Shown here piece after piece: positions 35,628-47,517 of a stretch of DNA of 64,000 bases (position 1 is the stretch's first letter; each line of letters begins with the position of its first letter). Under the pieces are notes generated by a model. That model saw only the letters and a program-made list of their open reading frames with translations, made no database searches and was not told where the DNA came from. Both the position numbers and the translations under genes were made by a program. Where the stretch lies: the NCBI GenBank assembly GCA_037176845.1, contig JAYKXP010000161.1:1-64000 (forward strand), read 5' to 3'. This DNA comes from Paramarasmius palmivorus. Its lineage: Eukaryota > Basidiomycota > Agaricomycetes > Agaricales > Marasmiaceae.

Positions 35628-37274
35628 TCATCCAATGTACGGGAAGAACGCAGTCCATTGAACTGTTTGATATGCGCTCGAAGGAAGGTTCGGAGTGTCG
35701 TAAATGCAATGACAAGGAGGGTGAGGCGGAAGACAGCATATGCAAGGGCTAGGATCATGATGACAGCAAACATTGCCAAGTCCTTCCAATCTAAAAATGT
35801 GTTTGGTGTATGTGCCATATACCCATGCGAGACTCCGCCTGCAATAGGTGCAACCGCAACCGCAACAGCTGATATACGCCAGAGCAACTGTTCGGTATGC
35901 GTCGGAAACTGGAAAACCCATGGTATACAATGGATTGCCCCAAAGCCAGCTGCGATCCCGTAGACGACAATGTAAAGGTAGACTGGACTCTCCTTGTCAA
36001 ATCGGGAAGAGATTGAGATTGCCCGGTTGCTATCGTCTTCGTCGAGTAGGATTTTGTAGCATAGCCAGAAAATGCGCCACAGGATCCTTACCGGAAGGAA
36101 GATCAATCTCAGCATCCATGATACGACAACATATGGATCCTTATCTCCAGCCGCTGCGGAGACTGCCCCACTAAGCGGAACATCCTCCTGCGTCCTCCCG
36201 ATTTTTGCCTCTTGGTGCCGCCAATATACCTTTACAGGATAATTGACCTGAAGTGGCTTGTTCCACCACAAAAAATATGTGCCAAAGTTGATGATCGCAA
36301 AGGCAACGGTGATGATCTCTAGCTCTGTGATAGCGAAACCCTCTACGGCGCGCGCAATAACCTGGAGGATGAACCAGGCAGTTTGGACGACGGCAATAAA
36401 CTTGGCGATGAAGTCAGCGTGGCTTTTGTCTTTGATTTCGTCTTCGTTGAGGTTGATGTATCCCTTGGCAATAAGGAATTCAAGAAGCGTAGAGGCTTCA
36501 GGCGAACCAGGCAAGGTTTTCTTCTCTTGTGTAGATTTGGTAGGATCGACATGATGTTCATTAGACTGTGGACGCGTAGATAGATTGTCTTGATCCTTTT
36601 GTTTCTATGCTCGACAATAACGCTGTCAGCAAGATATCACGAAGCAAAGAGTAAGCACATACGAGCTGTCCAAGGCAAAATGACTGATAATTCTCGTAAT
36701 GCAGCCTGATTTCTTCAAGGTATCTTTCAGCCTGTCCGTCATAAGGACGCCTGTATTCGTCCCAGCCTCGATCTCTGTCCCAAAGGTAACCGCAGAACTT
36801 GTCCCCGTCATATAATGAGAAACCACCCATGATAACGAAGAATCCGTGGGTCATGCTCCAGCCATATTCTGGGGAAGGAATCAGCTACGGAGCGATTACT
36901 CAAAGCGAACACGCACTCTTGAACCTTTCTCGAATCTCTTTTGCCTTCTCCCGCTGCCTCATTGCCCACAGTATCATAAATTCAGGTACGAGCAGCGCAA
37001 CGACCATGAATTCAACTTTTTCATAAAGCAGGGCTGCTGAATGCCATCGATTCGTTTTGCGATCCTGCACTATGGGAATGTTGGGATGAATAGCAACCCA
37101 TGTGCAAATGAAAATGACTGAGAGACAGCTCCATATGATCTCAGCTGTGGTACGACATCTATTGACGTCGATGCATTCACCGGTAATGGGGTCGAAGGGT
37201 GTGGTTTTCGTTGGGAGAGGTCCCGGAGAGACTCGAGGCGATGGGATCGCGAGAACAAAGAGGAACATTGTCAC
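35628..37274 (-). CDS. Family copy 8: near-complete, one-base loss close to the C terminus
   Basis: Exons 37274-36917, 36868-36663 and from 36604 carry all family blocks (CTWVAIHPNIP, YGWSMTHGFFVIMGGFSLY, YINLNEDEIKDKSHAD, FLWWNKPLQVNYPVKVYWR, AIHCIPWVFQFPT, TEQLLWRISAVAVAVAP). Near 35695 one base is missing, so the frame leaves the conserved ending (SSAYQTVQWTAFFPYIG, stop 35628 in the other frame). It runs on to a stop at 35468, replacing the last 22 or so residues by about 76 unrelated ones. The open frame would give 566 residues. Upstream it shares the proximal class B block but no distal box. All membrane segments are upstream of the lesion, so partial function is possible. Confidence 0.75.
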
Positions 37275-37539
37275 TGTATGGAGAGTGTAGAATCAGAAGT
37301 CTTTATTCTATTAGCCGTGGAGTTTGTGTGGAGTAGTCCTGAGAAAACTTGTTGAACATAATTTATTTCACGCCATCGGAACCGAACAGGAAGCGAAGAC
37401 AAGAGAATGAAAAGTTCCGATGATAACAAGATGAACTTACAGTATGTAGCATATGGTTGTAATGACGGGGTTCCAGGAATTTGAGTATTGACGATGTCGG
37501 AGCATGACAGTACACCCAGTAAGTTATCGTTCCTTATCG

Positions 37540-38240
37540 TTTAAACGTTGGTCTAGCTGGTGGTATGAAAAGAAGAAGGGCTGCAGACGTCATGGGAAAC
37601 AATGAATGGATTGATCTCGAACCGATCGATATCACGGCCACGTGTCTTCCCTTCATTTCCCCTCGTTCTGCTCAGCTTCAGCGTTCCTTTCGACTCGCCA
37701 CTTGGGTTGGGCTTTAAGAACTGGGTTATAAGCAGGAAAAAGAAGCGATCAGCGAAAAAAAAGACCCGTCGATGTAAGGGCTCTTGGATAGTGTTTGTTC
37801 TCGTCGTGGATATCTTCAAGACCTGCATGACGTTCAAAAAGCCGTGTGTCAGTTAGCGTCAAGAATGTTCAGTTGTACCAACTATACGACATGACGTACT
37901 GGTATACGCCGGCGTGGATACCTGCAATTCGAGGTACGCATAGATTACGCCTTTATTATCTTCACTCACAAGCATGGGGTTCTGCACGCAATATCCTACA
38001 TACGTTCGACTACTGTCGCGTGTGTTGGACCCGCTCGTACGAGCTCGTGCTAACAAATATCAATCTTAGACTTTACTTCCTCGATTTTCTTTACGTTCAA
38101 GTACCGCTGGGAATAGTAATCGCGGGAATGGAAAGGGACTCGGTATGGGATTATCGAACGCTGACTCTCCTTGACCGCTGAACAGTTCGACGATCACAAA
38201 CCAAACTGTTCTCCGATGAATTTGACGCCGGGAGACATTC
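37540..38240. other. Spacer with an orphan class A-like palindrome
   Basis: Between copies 8 and 9. It contains ACGCCGGCGT at 37906-37915, the class A palindrome core, but without the GTACGACA extension and without a family start codon behind it on either strand within 100 bp. Open frames here (37846-38181, +) show no family motifs. Confidence 0.35.
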
Positions 38241-39510
38241 CTAAAGACGCGTCATGTTTTGTAACGAACATAGCTGCTGGATGGAATGTTAGCTGTGTGG
38301 TGCTGTACCATGAGGGAGACGCGGAATATGGCGTATGAGAAACAAATGAAGATCATAAGGAGAAACATTATCCAGTCCAAGAAATCCGAGACGTTACCTA
38401 ACAGCTTCTTCGTATATATGTGCAAAACGCCCACTACAATAGGCGTAGATCCGGTAACGACAGCCAATACACGCCAGAGTTGCTGTTTGGTGCGAGTTGG
38501 GAGTCAGATACCCCATGGAATACAACGAATCGCGCCGAAGAGAGCTCCGGGCGCACAAACAGCGGTGTAAAGGGGGAGAGAGGATCATCGTCTAATCGGG
38601 ATGAGATGGGCATTACCAGTCGACGGTCATCTTTGTCTTTGAGGATTTGGTTGCATACCGTGAAAAGATGCCAAAGCATCCACAGAGGAAGGAGTAAAAG
38701 CCGTCCGAATATACTCTCAGGGCCGTTGATGAGGTAAAGAGTTAGTGGCGTAGATGTACTCGACAAATACAGCGCTTCCTTCCGACCACGTCTTCCAGAC
38801 CTTCTTCGTCCGGCCGGCGGCTCGTGTTATATTCCTCGCGGTTGATTGTAGATATTTCCTTCTGCCTCCAATAAACCCGAATAGGATGCCTGACACGGAA
38901 TGTTTTTTTCCACCACAGTAGATATGTGCCAAAGTTGAGAAGGGTGAAGCTAGTGAAGCCAGCGGTGATTATTTCGAGCTCTGTGATAGCTACCCTCTAT
39001 GGCGTGAGTGATTACCTGGAAAATGAACCATGAAGTTTAGCTTAGGGCGATGATGATATATCCTTTGATGATGAGGAATTCCAGAAGGCTTGCAGGTTTG
39101 GGAAGGGACTAATGCCTTTTTCTCTTCAGGTTGCTTTGCGGTACATTGTTCCCGTGTCGTTTGTGGTGGAGGAGGCTGTACACTAAAACTTGGAGCGTTA
39201 ATGAAGGTATCTCGTGGTAATCATTAGCATGCGCTCACCTGAGATGTGTTTTCAATGTCGTCTCGATATCTCTTGTTATCTCGTTATCTCCTCTGGAAGG
39301 CCTTCTGGGCGGACTTCATACGGTCGGCCATCCTTATCGTAGCCTCTATCGCTCGATAGATGTGATCGTCCATATGCATGGCGAAACCTGATGGGCGAAG
39401 ATTTGTGAGCGCGTGACAGGTGAATTGGGGTTAAAGTTCGTTGGAAGGGGAGCCAGGACGCTGTAGGCGAGAGTGAAGGGGAGAAGAATTATCACTGGAG
39501 GGACAGGGAA
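38240..39510 (-). pseudogene. Family copy 9: exon 1 core and most of exon 3 decayed
   Basis: A start-like IILLPFTLAYS lies near 39490, then the sequence jumps into exon 2 remnants (MADRMKSAQKAFQRR) with no CTWVAIHPNIP. The linker leads to LLEFLIIKGYII (about 39080), pieces of FLLWWKKTFRVRHPIRVYW (about 38900), ISSRLDDD (about 38610) and HGV.DSQLAPN-like text in shifting frames down to about 38250. Several deletions and shifts; a clear pseudogene. Confidence 0.8.
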
Positions 39511-39589
39511 GAGGAAAGTAAGTAAAGTCGAAGCTTTTGGTTGAACATTTCAAGTTGTTGAGAGCGAAGAGGAAGCGACGATGAAAAAA

Positions 39590-41370
39590 ATTTGTGCCAT
39601 GTGGCATGTATGACAGGTGATGTCATTCAACCACTCGGCTCCGAGCTGCTCCGAGGCGATTTCAGTTCTTTTCCATTTCTTCTCTCTTACTCTCAGCTGC
39701 TCAGTCCTGTGTGTCCTCATACCCTCAGCGATCTCGATCTGCCAATGTCCGGAATGAAGCACCTGCTCCCATGTTCTCGGCTCACCACATCGCCTACACT
39801 AACGCAACAAGATCGAAGCTTCTACCGAGCAGAGTGAACAATTTTGAGAAGAATTCGGTTGGTCTCCGGCGATTCTTGGTGCAAGGCGAGTAGTTGGTTC
39901 ACTTGTTGCCCTCTGAACCATCCCAACGTCGCTTTTCAGTGAAATTCCTCCTACATCCGCAAACTCCCTGCGCTGCCTACATCCATCCTCTAACTCGCTC
40001 CTCTCGACCCAACGACTGCCGCTGATGTGCCCGATGTCATCAGAAGGTCTTCTGTCTTGATGTCTTTTCTCCTTCTCTCTTATCACCGCTCTCCTACCGA
40101 CAAGGAACTTTCCAGAATCAGGCGTTCACACTCGCACTCCCTTTCATAATTCCTATGTTCTCTCAATGACCTCTTGTCCTCCTCGACCTTGACATGGTAG
40201 TGTCCGAAGCGAAGAGCCTCCTTTCTTCCTCTCTGCTTATCACATCCTCACATCGTCGACTCTACCGCATCAAGATCGAAGTTTACAGCTATCGAATATC
40301 CGAACAAGATCGGCTGCAGGAATGAGTGATAAGGTGACTAGGCCAGGAGTAGTAGCTGACGGTCTTCGGTGCACCGTGAGTAGTTTGTGCGCGTTTTTGG
40401 CACATGATCGATCCCAACGTCGTTTATCAGTTGAACTCTTTCTCCTACATCCGTCAATTTCCCTCGAAAAGGTTCAGCGCTCAGCCTACATCGTTCCTAT
40501 AACTCGGTTCCCTCGACGCAACGACTGTCCATGTCCATGTCGCCGATGCGATCACAAGGTTCTACATGTTCTTACCCCTTCTCTTTCGAAACGTGTCGAA
40601 ATCACATACGCACACACTCACACCTTTCACAATTCCCATGTCCTCTTGTCCTCCCCGCCCCAGATATGCTATCGTTCGGAGCGAAAAACCTCCTCCTATC
40701 CTCTCGGTTCACCGAAACACCTCGCTACCGACTCTAAAGCACCAGAATCGAGGTCCACAGTTAGCGAGTATCCAACCAGGAAGGTTAATCGCAATAACGA
40801 GCAGAGATGCGGTCTTGTGAAGAGCGTTGAGAAGAGTCGTAGCCGGCGGGTATGCACGCAAGGTGTGTTGTAGATACACGTTCTTGGTACCAGAATAATT
40901 CTAATGTCGTTTTTCAGTATAGACTTTGCTTGTATATCCGAACGAAGGGCTTCTAGACCACATATTTCAACAACGCTCTATAATGACACCTTCTAAAATC
41001 CTTTTGGCTACGTATCCATATCAAGATGCAAACACATCACGAATCCGCCGCCGATTCGGTCATTCTCCAAATCTCGATAGCGTCAAGGCTAACATCGTGC
41101 CGCTACCAGCCTCGGCGTTCAGTTCTATATTGAACTTCCTGTGCGTTCTCCGCCACATTCCACCTGCATTTACCCCATATAACCATCCATGCTCGTCCCG
41201 TTCGCCTCTCTGATCGCGAAGACACCCTGCTACCCCATCCATGTGCTATTTCTCACTGTAATCATCAGCGCAGCGACTCGGAATCTATGCTGATTTGTAC
41301 CTAGGATCTTCTTTTTCCGTTATTTGCACGAGATCTTCGACTCAGGGCTATACGTACTAGTATGAGGTGT
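39590..41370. repeat. Duplicated upstream spacer of copy 9
   Basis: Collinear with the upstream halves of 20740-25110 and 29820-33130: class B box, 'caacaagatcgaag' (39805), 'atcccaacgtcg' (39921, 40407), 'gaagagtcgtagccggc' (40829; compare 32160 and 24103). Three copies allow the order of duplication to be worked out. Confidence 0.7.
39610..39626 (-). promoter_or_regulatory. Class B upstream box of copy 9
   Basis: ATGACAGGTGATGTCAT followed by CTCGGCTCCGAG, about 120 bp upstream of the remnant start of copy 9. Identical in sequence to the boxes at 12758, 22924 and 31140. Confidence 0.45.
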
Positions 41371-41389
41371 TAGGATTCACACCCCATGA

Positions 41390-42760
41390 GTGTTTCCTCG
41401 TACGTATCTTCTATTCTATAAGTATGTTGCGGTTTCCGTATTATATGCCTGTACCTTTGCTGATTTTGTATCCTTGAATCAAGGCTTGAAGTTGAGATAT
41501 TCATCTCGCCTCCTTCGACAGTCTGGCAACCAACCATTTAGCCGGTCTTCACACTATGGTTACATAACTCGTTGCTCTGATGTTGGTGGCCAAGCCCATG
41601 AAGGTAAGTGATACCTCTCTTGTGCATCGAATTGTTATGCTCAGCTTGTCTTTACTCTACCGCAGATTCTCGCTCAGTCAACTGGATAACTGAATTCTAG
41701 CATTCCAAGTACGAGGGCTGTCGTAATATGGTTCTGTCAAGAGCCTATGTATGTCGCCGCCACATTTCTCATATTCATACTTACAGCAACCATACTATTC
41801 ATCAGGTTTCTTGAACATGTGAACAGCGTTTTCAATGTACGTTCAGAACCCTCAGCTGCCTGTTATGCTAGCGAAGAGGTGCTGCTCCGACTCTCCATGT
41901 TTCTCAAGGTTGGTGTTGATCCGGATGAAGGCAAATATCTATCCCAACCTGGGAAGCGGGCAAAAGATATCACGAGTCGTATCCTCGTTGGCCAACTTCC
42001 GCCTTTGAATCGTGATCTTTCAGTGCACGCTGCAAAGGTGAGTGTTATTCTAGTTCCTCAAACACCCTCTTCTAATACTAACAAGTGCGATTAGCATTTC
42101 AGGGCTGCATTTCGGATACACAGATACCCGACTACATACGACTATTCCTTGCTGGGCTTCTGCTGTGCAAATGTTCAAATACGTTTAGTCCGTATTTTCG
42201 GCGTAGCCTGCACTCGCGGTATTATCCGGATAGATTCGTATAAACTTGTACGCTACGCTATGTCCATCATTAGCTATTTCTGATTGTCTCTATCCCGCTT
42301 GAGCAGCCGCTTAAGGTACATTTCCATGCTGAATTTGTGCTAGTGATGACCGTTGGCGACATTTGGATTAAATCGTTCTTCATTCATGTTTATGTAAACA
42401 GGAGAACCCGTACATGAAAGTCATCCATCGGGCTTAGTGACTAATGTATTCATTGTTTTAGTAAGGTATGCGACTTACCTGTATCTCCTTCATTTATGCC
42501 GTCCTGTCTGCCGCTCTGAACTGTTACTACTCATGTCGTTGGTGCTCTTGTAGGCGGTCCTTCTAATTTCGACTGTTCGTTGACGTTGGTCGTGTTGAAA
42601 CATGATTTCAGCTAATCTGGGAATCTCGTGCTATGTTGGCATCTCTTGTACTGTACCATTGGTATGGATGTGATGTCGAATATAGCTGGATTAATATAGG
42701 GAGACGTTTATTGATGAGGGGTTTTCTTGCTTCATGTTCTTGACCGTCCGTTGGTCACCC
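41390..42760. other. Spacer with one exon-like piece
   Basis: A plus-strand frame 41747-42094 (TFLIFILTATILFIRFLEHV... SEEVLLRLSMFLKVG) has a hydrophobic start, a possible donor (gtacgt, 41838) and further exon-like text with a donor (gtgagt, 42037). No partner is seen elsewhere and I recognise no family. The remainder is AT-rich and empty. Confidence 0.25.
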
Positions 42761-42768
42761 TGGGGTAC

Positions 42769-42785
42769 ATGACAGGTCACGTCAT
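42769..42785. promoter_or_regulatory. Orphan class B-type box
   Basis: ATGACAGGTCACGTCAT followed by CTCGGCTCCGAG at the left border of the duplicated spacer 42820-45690. No family copy lies next to it, so it marks either a deleted gene or a box that belongs to the spacer. Confidence 0.35.
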
Positions 42786-42819
42786 TCAATCAACAAAATC
42801 ACTCGGCTCCGAGCTACTC

Positions 42820-45690
42820 CGAGGATTCCTCTCTCAGCGCTCACCCAGCCGCTCAGATACCATTTTCACAACTCCCATTGTATCCTCTTATCCTCATTGG
42901 CCTTGAAGCTTGACATGCTTGACATGCCAACCTTCGGAATGAAGATCTTCTTCCCATCCCCTCGCTTCATTGCATCACGGGTTCTGACGCACCAAGATCA
43001 AAATTTCAACAGCTAGCACCCGAACAGGACTCGGAAGATTGATTGTAATAGAGGGCCGTTTGTCTATCATACGACCCTGCGAAGCAATCTACACCTTTCC
43101 TTTCGTTGATTGAGGACAATAAACTTGTACCACTCCATCGAATCACTGATTCAACATGCTCTGTTTTCCGCGGTCGCCATCGTCGCGTCGACAGTATCCG
43201 GTCGCCTGAGGTGCTCGCTTCCACTCTCCTCTTCGTTGTCTTCATTTTCTCATAGACATGCCCTCAACAAGGAGCATGTTCAACAGGATCCGAGCTAATA
43301 GCTCAGTCGAAGGTGGTTCAGAGAAAAATAAATACGCGTTTGGTTGGTGTCGACACCTTATAGCGGAAGACTTTGGTGAACCTCGTATATCTCCACCGAA
43401 TGCAATGCCTGCTCTTTCAATAGCGACCTTGGTATAAGCTAATCCTTTCTCCTCCAACTTCAATCTAAAACATGACATTATAGATCTCTCGATGACGCAG
43501 GTTTTGCTCATCGATAATGTCAGTGCTTCAAGACGCATGGCAAGGTCCCTAGGAAGAAATTCGCATCCAAGGAGCTGCAGAATGATTCCGCCAGGGCCGA
43601 AAGGCCGAATCGGCATCCGTTCATTATTCCATGAGCGTCGGTATGCGTTGACAGCTGAGGTGCGCCCTCATTCTATCTTTCTTGATCAGATCTGAGCCCA
43701 ATGATTTTTCCAGTGTATTACTTACCCTGAATGGGATGTCAGCACTCGCAGGCCCATATCTATAATCCTCAAGTGACGCGCTAGTCCTGGGTCCCAAGAT
43801 CGTATCCGGAAGCAGGCCTTGGAGATCACCTCTATAACAGTGCCGCTGCTATCCGCCGGTTTCTATTTGTGAACACTCAACGCTCCGGGTGGTTCAAAAC
43901 TTATTCTTTTTGTATACCTTAGGTATACTTCATCGTAATTCCCAACATACTTAGTAAGACTTATATACAATAGATGTACGGTTGGATTGTTACCCTGAAA
44001 CGTCTTCATTTCAATATCAACACGAGCGCCTTTCTGATCATTTGTTTGAGGAACAAAAGCCAATGCTTCGAGCAATCATTACGCCGACGGGGGTTGACCT
44101 TTAAGATACCGTCAGATTACGTCCTGTGGCATTCCATGTGTATTTTCTGTCACCTCTGGGTTCTTCTATTGAACACTATTCTCCAATTCGTACTAGTCGC
44201 GGTGGCTCTCGGTCTTTTTGGTAGCGTATTTCCCGAGGAAATGCAAGTGAAATAGCCGAGTTCTTACCACCTCTGTGGACTCTAGTCTCGTAAGCGCTCC
44301 ATCATCTTGAGATACTTTGGTTCCCAGTGTGTGAACCTACTTGGACAGTATTTGGTATATCTAACAATGGGGTTATCCAGCAACATTTCCTATGTCATTT
44401 CGGACCGTATGACCACGAAGAAGGATCGTGCATTCCAATAGGGACCCAAGCCGCGCCCAAACTGCAAGACACCTGGCGTCTCTGCATACTCGTGTTGTGC
44501 TTCTGACGCCGTGATAAATCCACAGTAACATTACTCCAGTCAAAGCGGAGATATGTCGCCCAAAGCACCACGCATATAGATTACTTACCTGAGAGTATGT
44601 TTATCTTGGACACGCGGAATCCTCGTTGCAGTGGTATTCATGGTAGGCGCTGGCAAGATTTCCACCCATCTAGGAACACTTCGAAACTTCTATGTGCTCG
44701 CCGTTACCTGATAAAGATAAATGAGGGATCCCACCCATTACACACAATACATGATTCTGCTCCACAATTTTCCCCTGCATTTCCTCATCGGGTTGCGCTG
44801 ATACTTTTGATCCATCTAGAAATAAAACTATCGATACAAAACGCGCGTACCGTAATGAGGATAGCTTATACAGTCCTGGTGCAGGAAGCCTTTCCCGAGG
44901 ATGACCGCGATACTTGCCGGGGCAACCATATTCCAGTTCATTGTTCCCACTCACCGTGGCAGCACCCCTGTGATCCTGATGGAAGTGGCTATCAGGGTAT
45001 AGGTGATATTCTGGGAGAAGTACAAGAAACTGCGCTTCTGGTCTGGATGCCTAACGACCAATGCACAGACATCTTCGAATTGAATCCTGAAGTGGACGTC
45101 CTGGCCCTCTCGACGAACGAGAAGTCGAGACGAGATTACACCATGCATAGCTACTAGAGTCTAGGTGTAGGTCAACAAGTTATTGTGATAATCACCTCGA
45201 CTCACGTATTCTAGTCCAAAAAGGGAAGATTATGACAATAATTGAGTTTCTCTGCTGAAGCATGAAGCCCAATATACAGTATGTTAGCCGCTCATAAGTG
45301 TCACGAAATTTGGGCTGTTGCCCACAGATGCAATGAAACATCGGAGCGTCTAAAGGCGAACACAAAGGTTAACCAGCGCTATCTATTGTCCAGGGATCTA
45401 ACGATTACGATGGTTTTGATTTCCATTGCGTACACAAAGTACAGCGAATAGGGCTTTGTGAGTTCCCGTGTGGATGTAGTATTGAAGCGAGGATGTACAC
45501 GGAAGAAGTTCCGAATCAGCCCCATTTTCCACCGACGTTCCTTACTTTCCGATCCCCGGGTCATGGGTTCAACCCAGTATTTTCCACGGGCGCCTTGCTC
45601 TCTCTATGACGATTACCAAACGCGCTTCGCAGTATCAGATCCTCTCAAAAACCTCAGATACTATGGGGTGTCCAGTAATGGGCCGGCTTA
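42820..45690. repeat. Duplicated spacer (partner 25250-27660)
   Basis: Collinear with the spacer in front of copy 5. Here it is separated from copy 10 by about 1.5 kb (45690-47150) that is absent before copy 5, while the last 250 bp before copy 10 (47230-47480) again match 27500-27700. So either an insertion with a short duplication of the promoter part or an unequal exchange occurred. Confidence 0.7.
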
Positions 45691-47150
45691 AGGTATTTAG
45701 AATTCCTATGGATATAATCTGGGATTTCGGGCCTCTGGGGGATCCAAGACTGTAGTCACATATATAATGCATACTCTGTCCAAGTTTCAGGATTTTTCGT
45801 TAAGTGTTGAGGGTGCTATGAATTTTTTGGTATCGTCGGCACAGAATACCGGAATACCGGGTAATGGGCCGGACGTATGTAACTACCTTATCTTGCTTAG
45901 CTACCGGGTTTTGTGGGCTGGCAATGTTTCACTAGTGTATATTTGAGATATCAGGCATGTATTCAAGGTGTTCCCAAGGCTTAATTAATGAGCTCTGATG
46001 CTACAGACCTTTTTTTACGCAGTTTTTGTGCTTGATGTCAAGGGAGGGGCCAGGCATTCCGACGTGCTCGATGTGCCGGCAATAACATCCATAACCACCG
46101 AATTGTCATCCAGGAACTCTACAATCACGATCCGGGTGTTCTAGACAGAATATAACTGCACGGGCTTCTGGTTGAGCTAATAATGGTCCATAAGATAGCC
46201 TCATAGCTACAACCTAATGGAAGTTAGAGCTCTGATGAGCCAGGATCGAGTAACGATGACAAGCACACACACATCTGCATCGCTCATTTTGTCCCCTTGC
46301 GCTGCATTCCTCGTCAACTACTCAATCTTCCCGAATTATGTAAAACCGGCAGTTCAATGTAATGAATATCGCATAGGCTTCAAAAAAATTCCAAAAATTC
46401 AGATAGATATTGGGAACCATAGTACAAGACCTACCCTTAAGCTGTGTGAGATAGAAAAATGATAGCTGTTGGCGTGCTCAAGAAATCGAGCCTGACATTG
46501 GTGTGCTCCCACGGCCAAAAAAACACAAAGTACCTAGAAATAAACCGATTTTACTCGAAAAAAATGGCACAGTGCGGCGGGTTATGATAGGTATAGACTC
46601 ACAGGAGGGCTGTTGAGGCGAATACCAAAGCTGCGATGGAGGGAACGGTGGATGGAGGTTTTGTGGAGGTTAGTAATATCACGTGATTTTGTGTTTTCCC
46701 CATGGTTCATCCGCCCATATCTCCGGTGCGCTCGCGTTCAGCTGCTGTACACAGGGCAGTCTATGTCCCCTTGCTCAACATCTCGTCTGCCTATCGGAGA
46801 AGGAATCGCAATGGAATCTTCAATGATTCCTAGGTTTGAAGGTACGTTGCTTCAGGAATTGATATTTTGTGATCTACGCTAATGGTCAGTGTTTGTCGTA
46901 GAAACGCCTCGTGGTTTAGCGTCTCCCTGGCACCTTTTGCTCCAAATTCTAAGGGTTTTCCAGCTATCGTGAAAACCCTAGAATTTCGCAAAAAAAAGAT
47001 CCCACTCTTACCAATTGTGTCCCGCTCCACACGCTTGCCCTTTTGAAACGAGTGCACAAGCTTCGCATCTCGAAAGCTCCCTAATGAATTAGGGGCAGTG
47101 CGCTGACTCAAGGTGAACAAGGGTGCAATCATACTCGGGAGGATCTTGAA
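45690..47150. other. Extra segment between spacer and copy 10
   Basis: Not present in front of copy 5. The first half is AT-rich with a repeated 'gtaatgggccgg' (45674 and 45860). The second half (46830-46950) is shared with 50690-50800 (gaaggtacgttgct, acgcctcgtggtttagcg), each showing a possible gtacgt donor and cgtag acceptor 58 bp apart. No transposase or terminal inverted repeat could be identified; a decayed mobile element is the best guess. Confidence 0.35.
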
Positions 47151-47446
47151 GTGATTCCTAAGCGAATCAAATGGAGAAGGGGGGGGATCCTGGCCAACCT
47201 TCTGTCTCCCATATCGCGGCTAGCACAGCCTCAAAAGTCAGTTGCCACCGGTTCATCTCACATTTCTCACGGGCGCGTTTCTCTACATCAACGTCGAACG
47301 AACATGCTTCACAGAATCAGACCCTTTGGAACCTCTCAGAGGTCATGTCCGTCTAATCTTAGCTATGTTTAACTTCTTTTACACGCTCTTGCCTCACCCC
47401 CTGCAATCTCCACCGAAGTATGATTCTTCTGTTCTGGCTGCCAGAG

Positions 47447-47468
47447 TAGACGCCGGCGTGTACGACAC
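47447..47468 (+). promoter_or_regulatory. Class A palindromic promoter box of copy 10
   Basis: AGACGCCGGCGTGTACGACA, 49 bp before the ATG of copy 10. The palindrome is perfect and identical to that of copy 12. Confidence 0.65.
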
Positions 47469-47517
47469 GAGATTCTACAGATAAAGAAAGCAATGTTTTG
47501 GTTTCCTTCCCCCATCA

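Noticed and set aside
43911..43927. Palindrome GTATACCTTAGGTATAC as regulatory site
   Set aside because: Occurs once, not kept in the duplicated partner spacer and not near a gene start.
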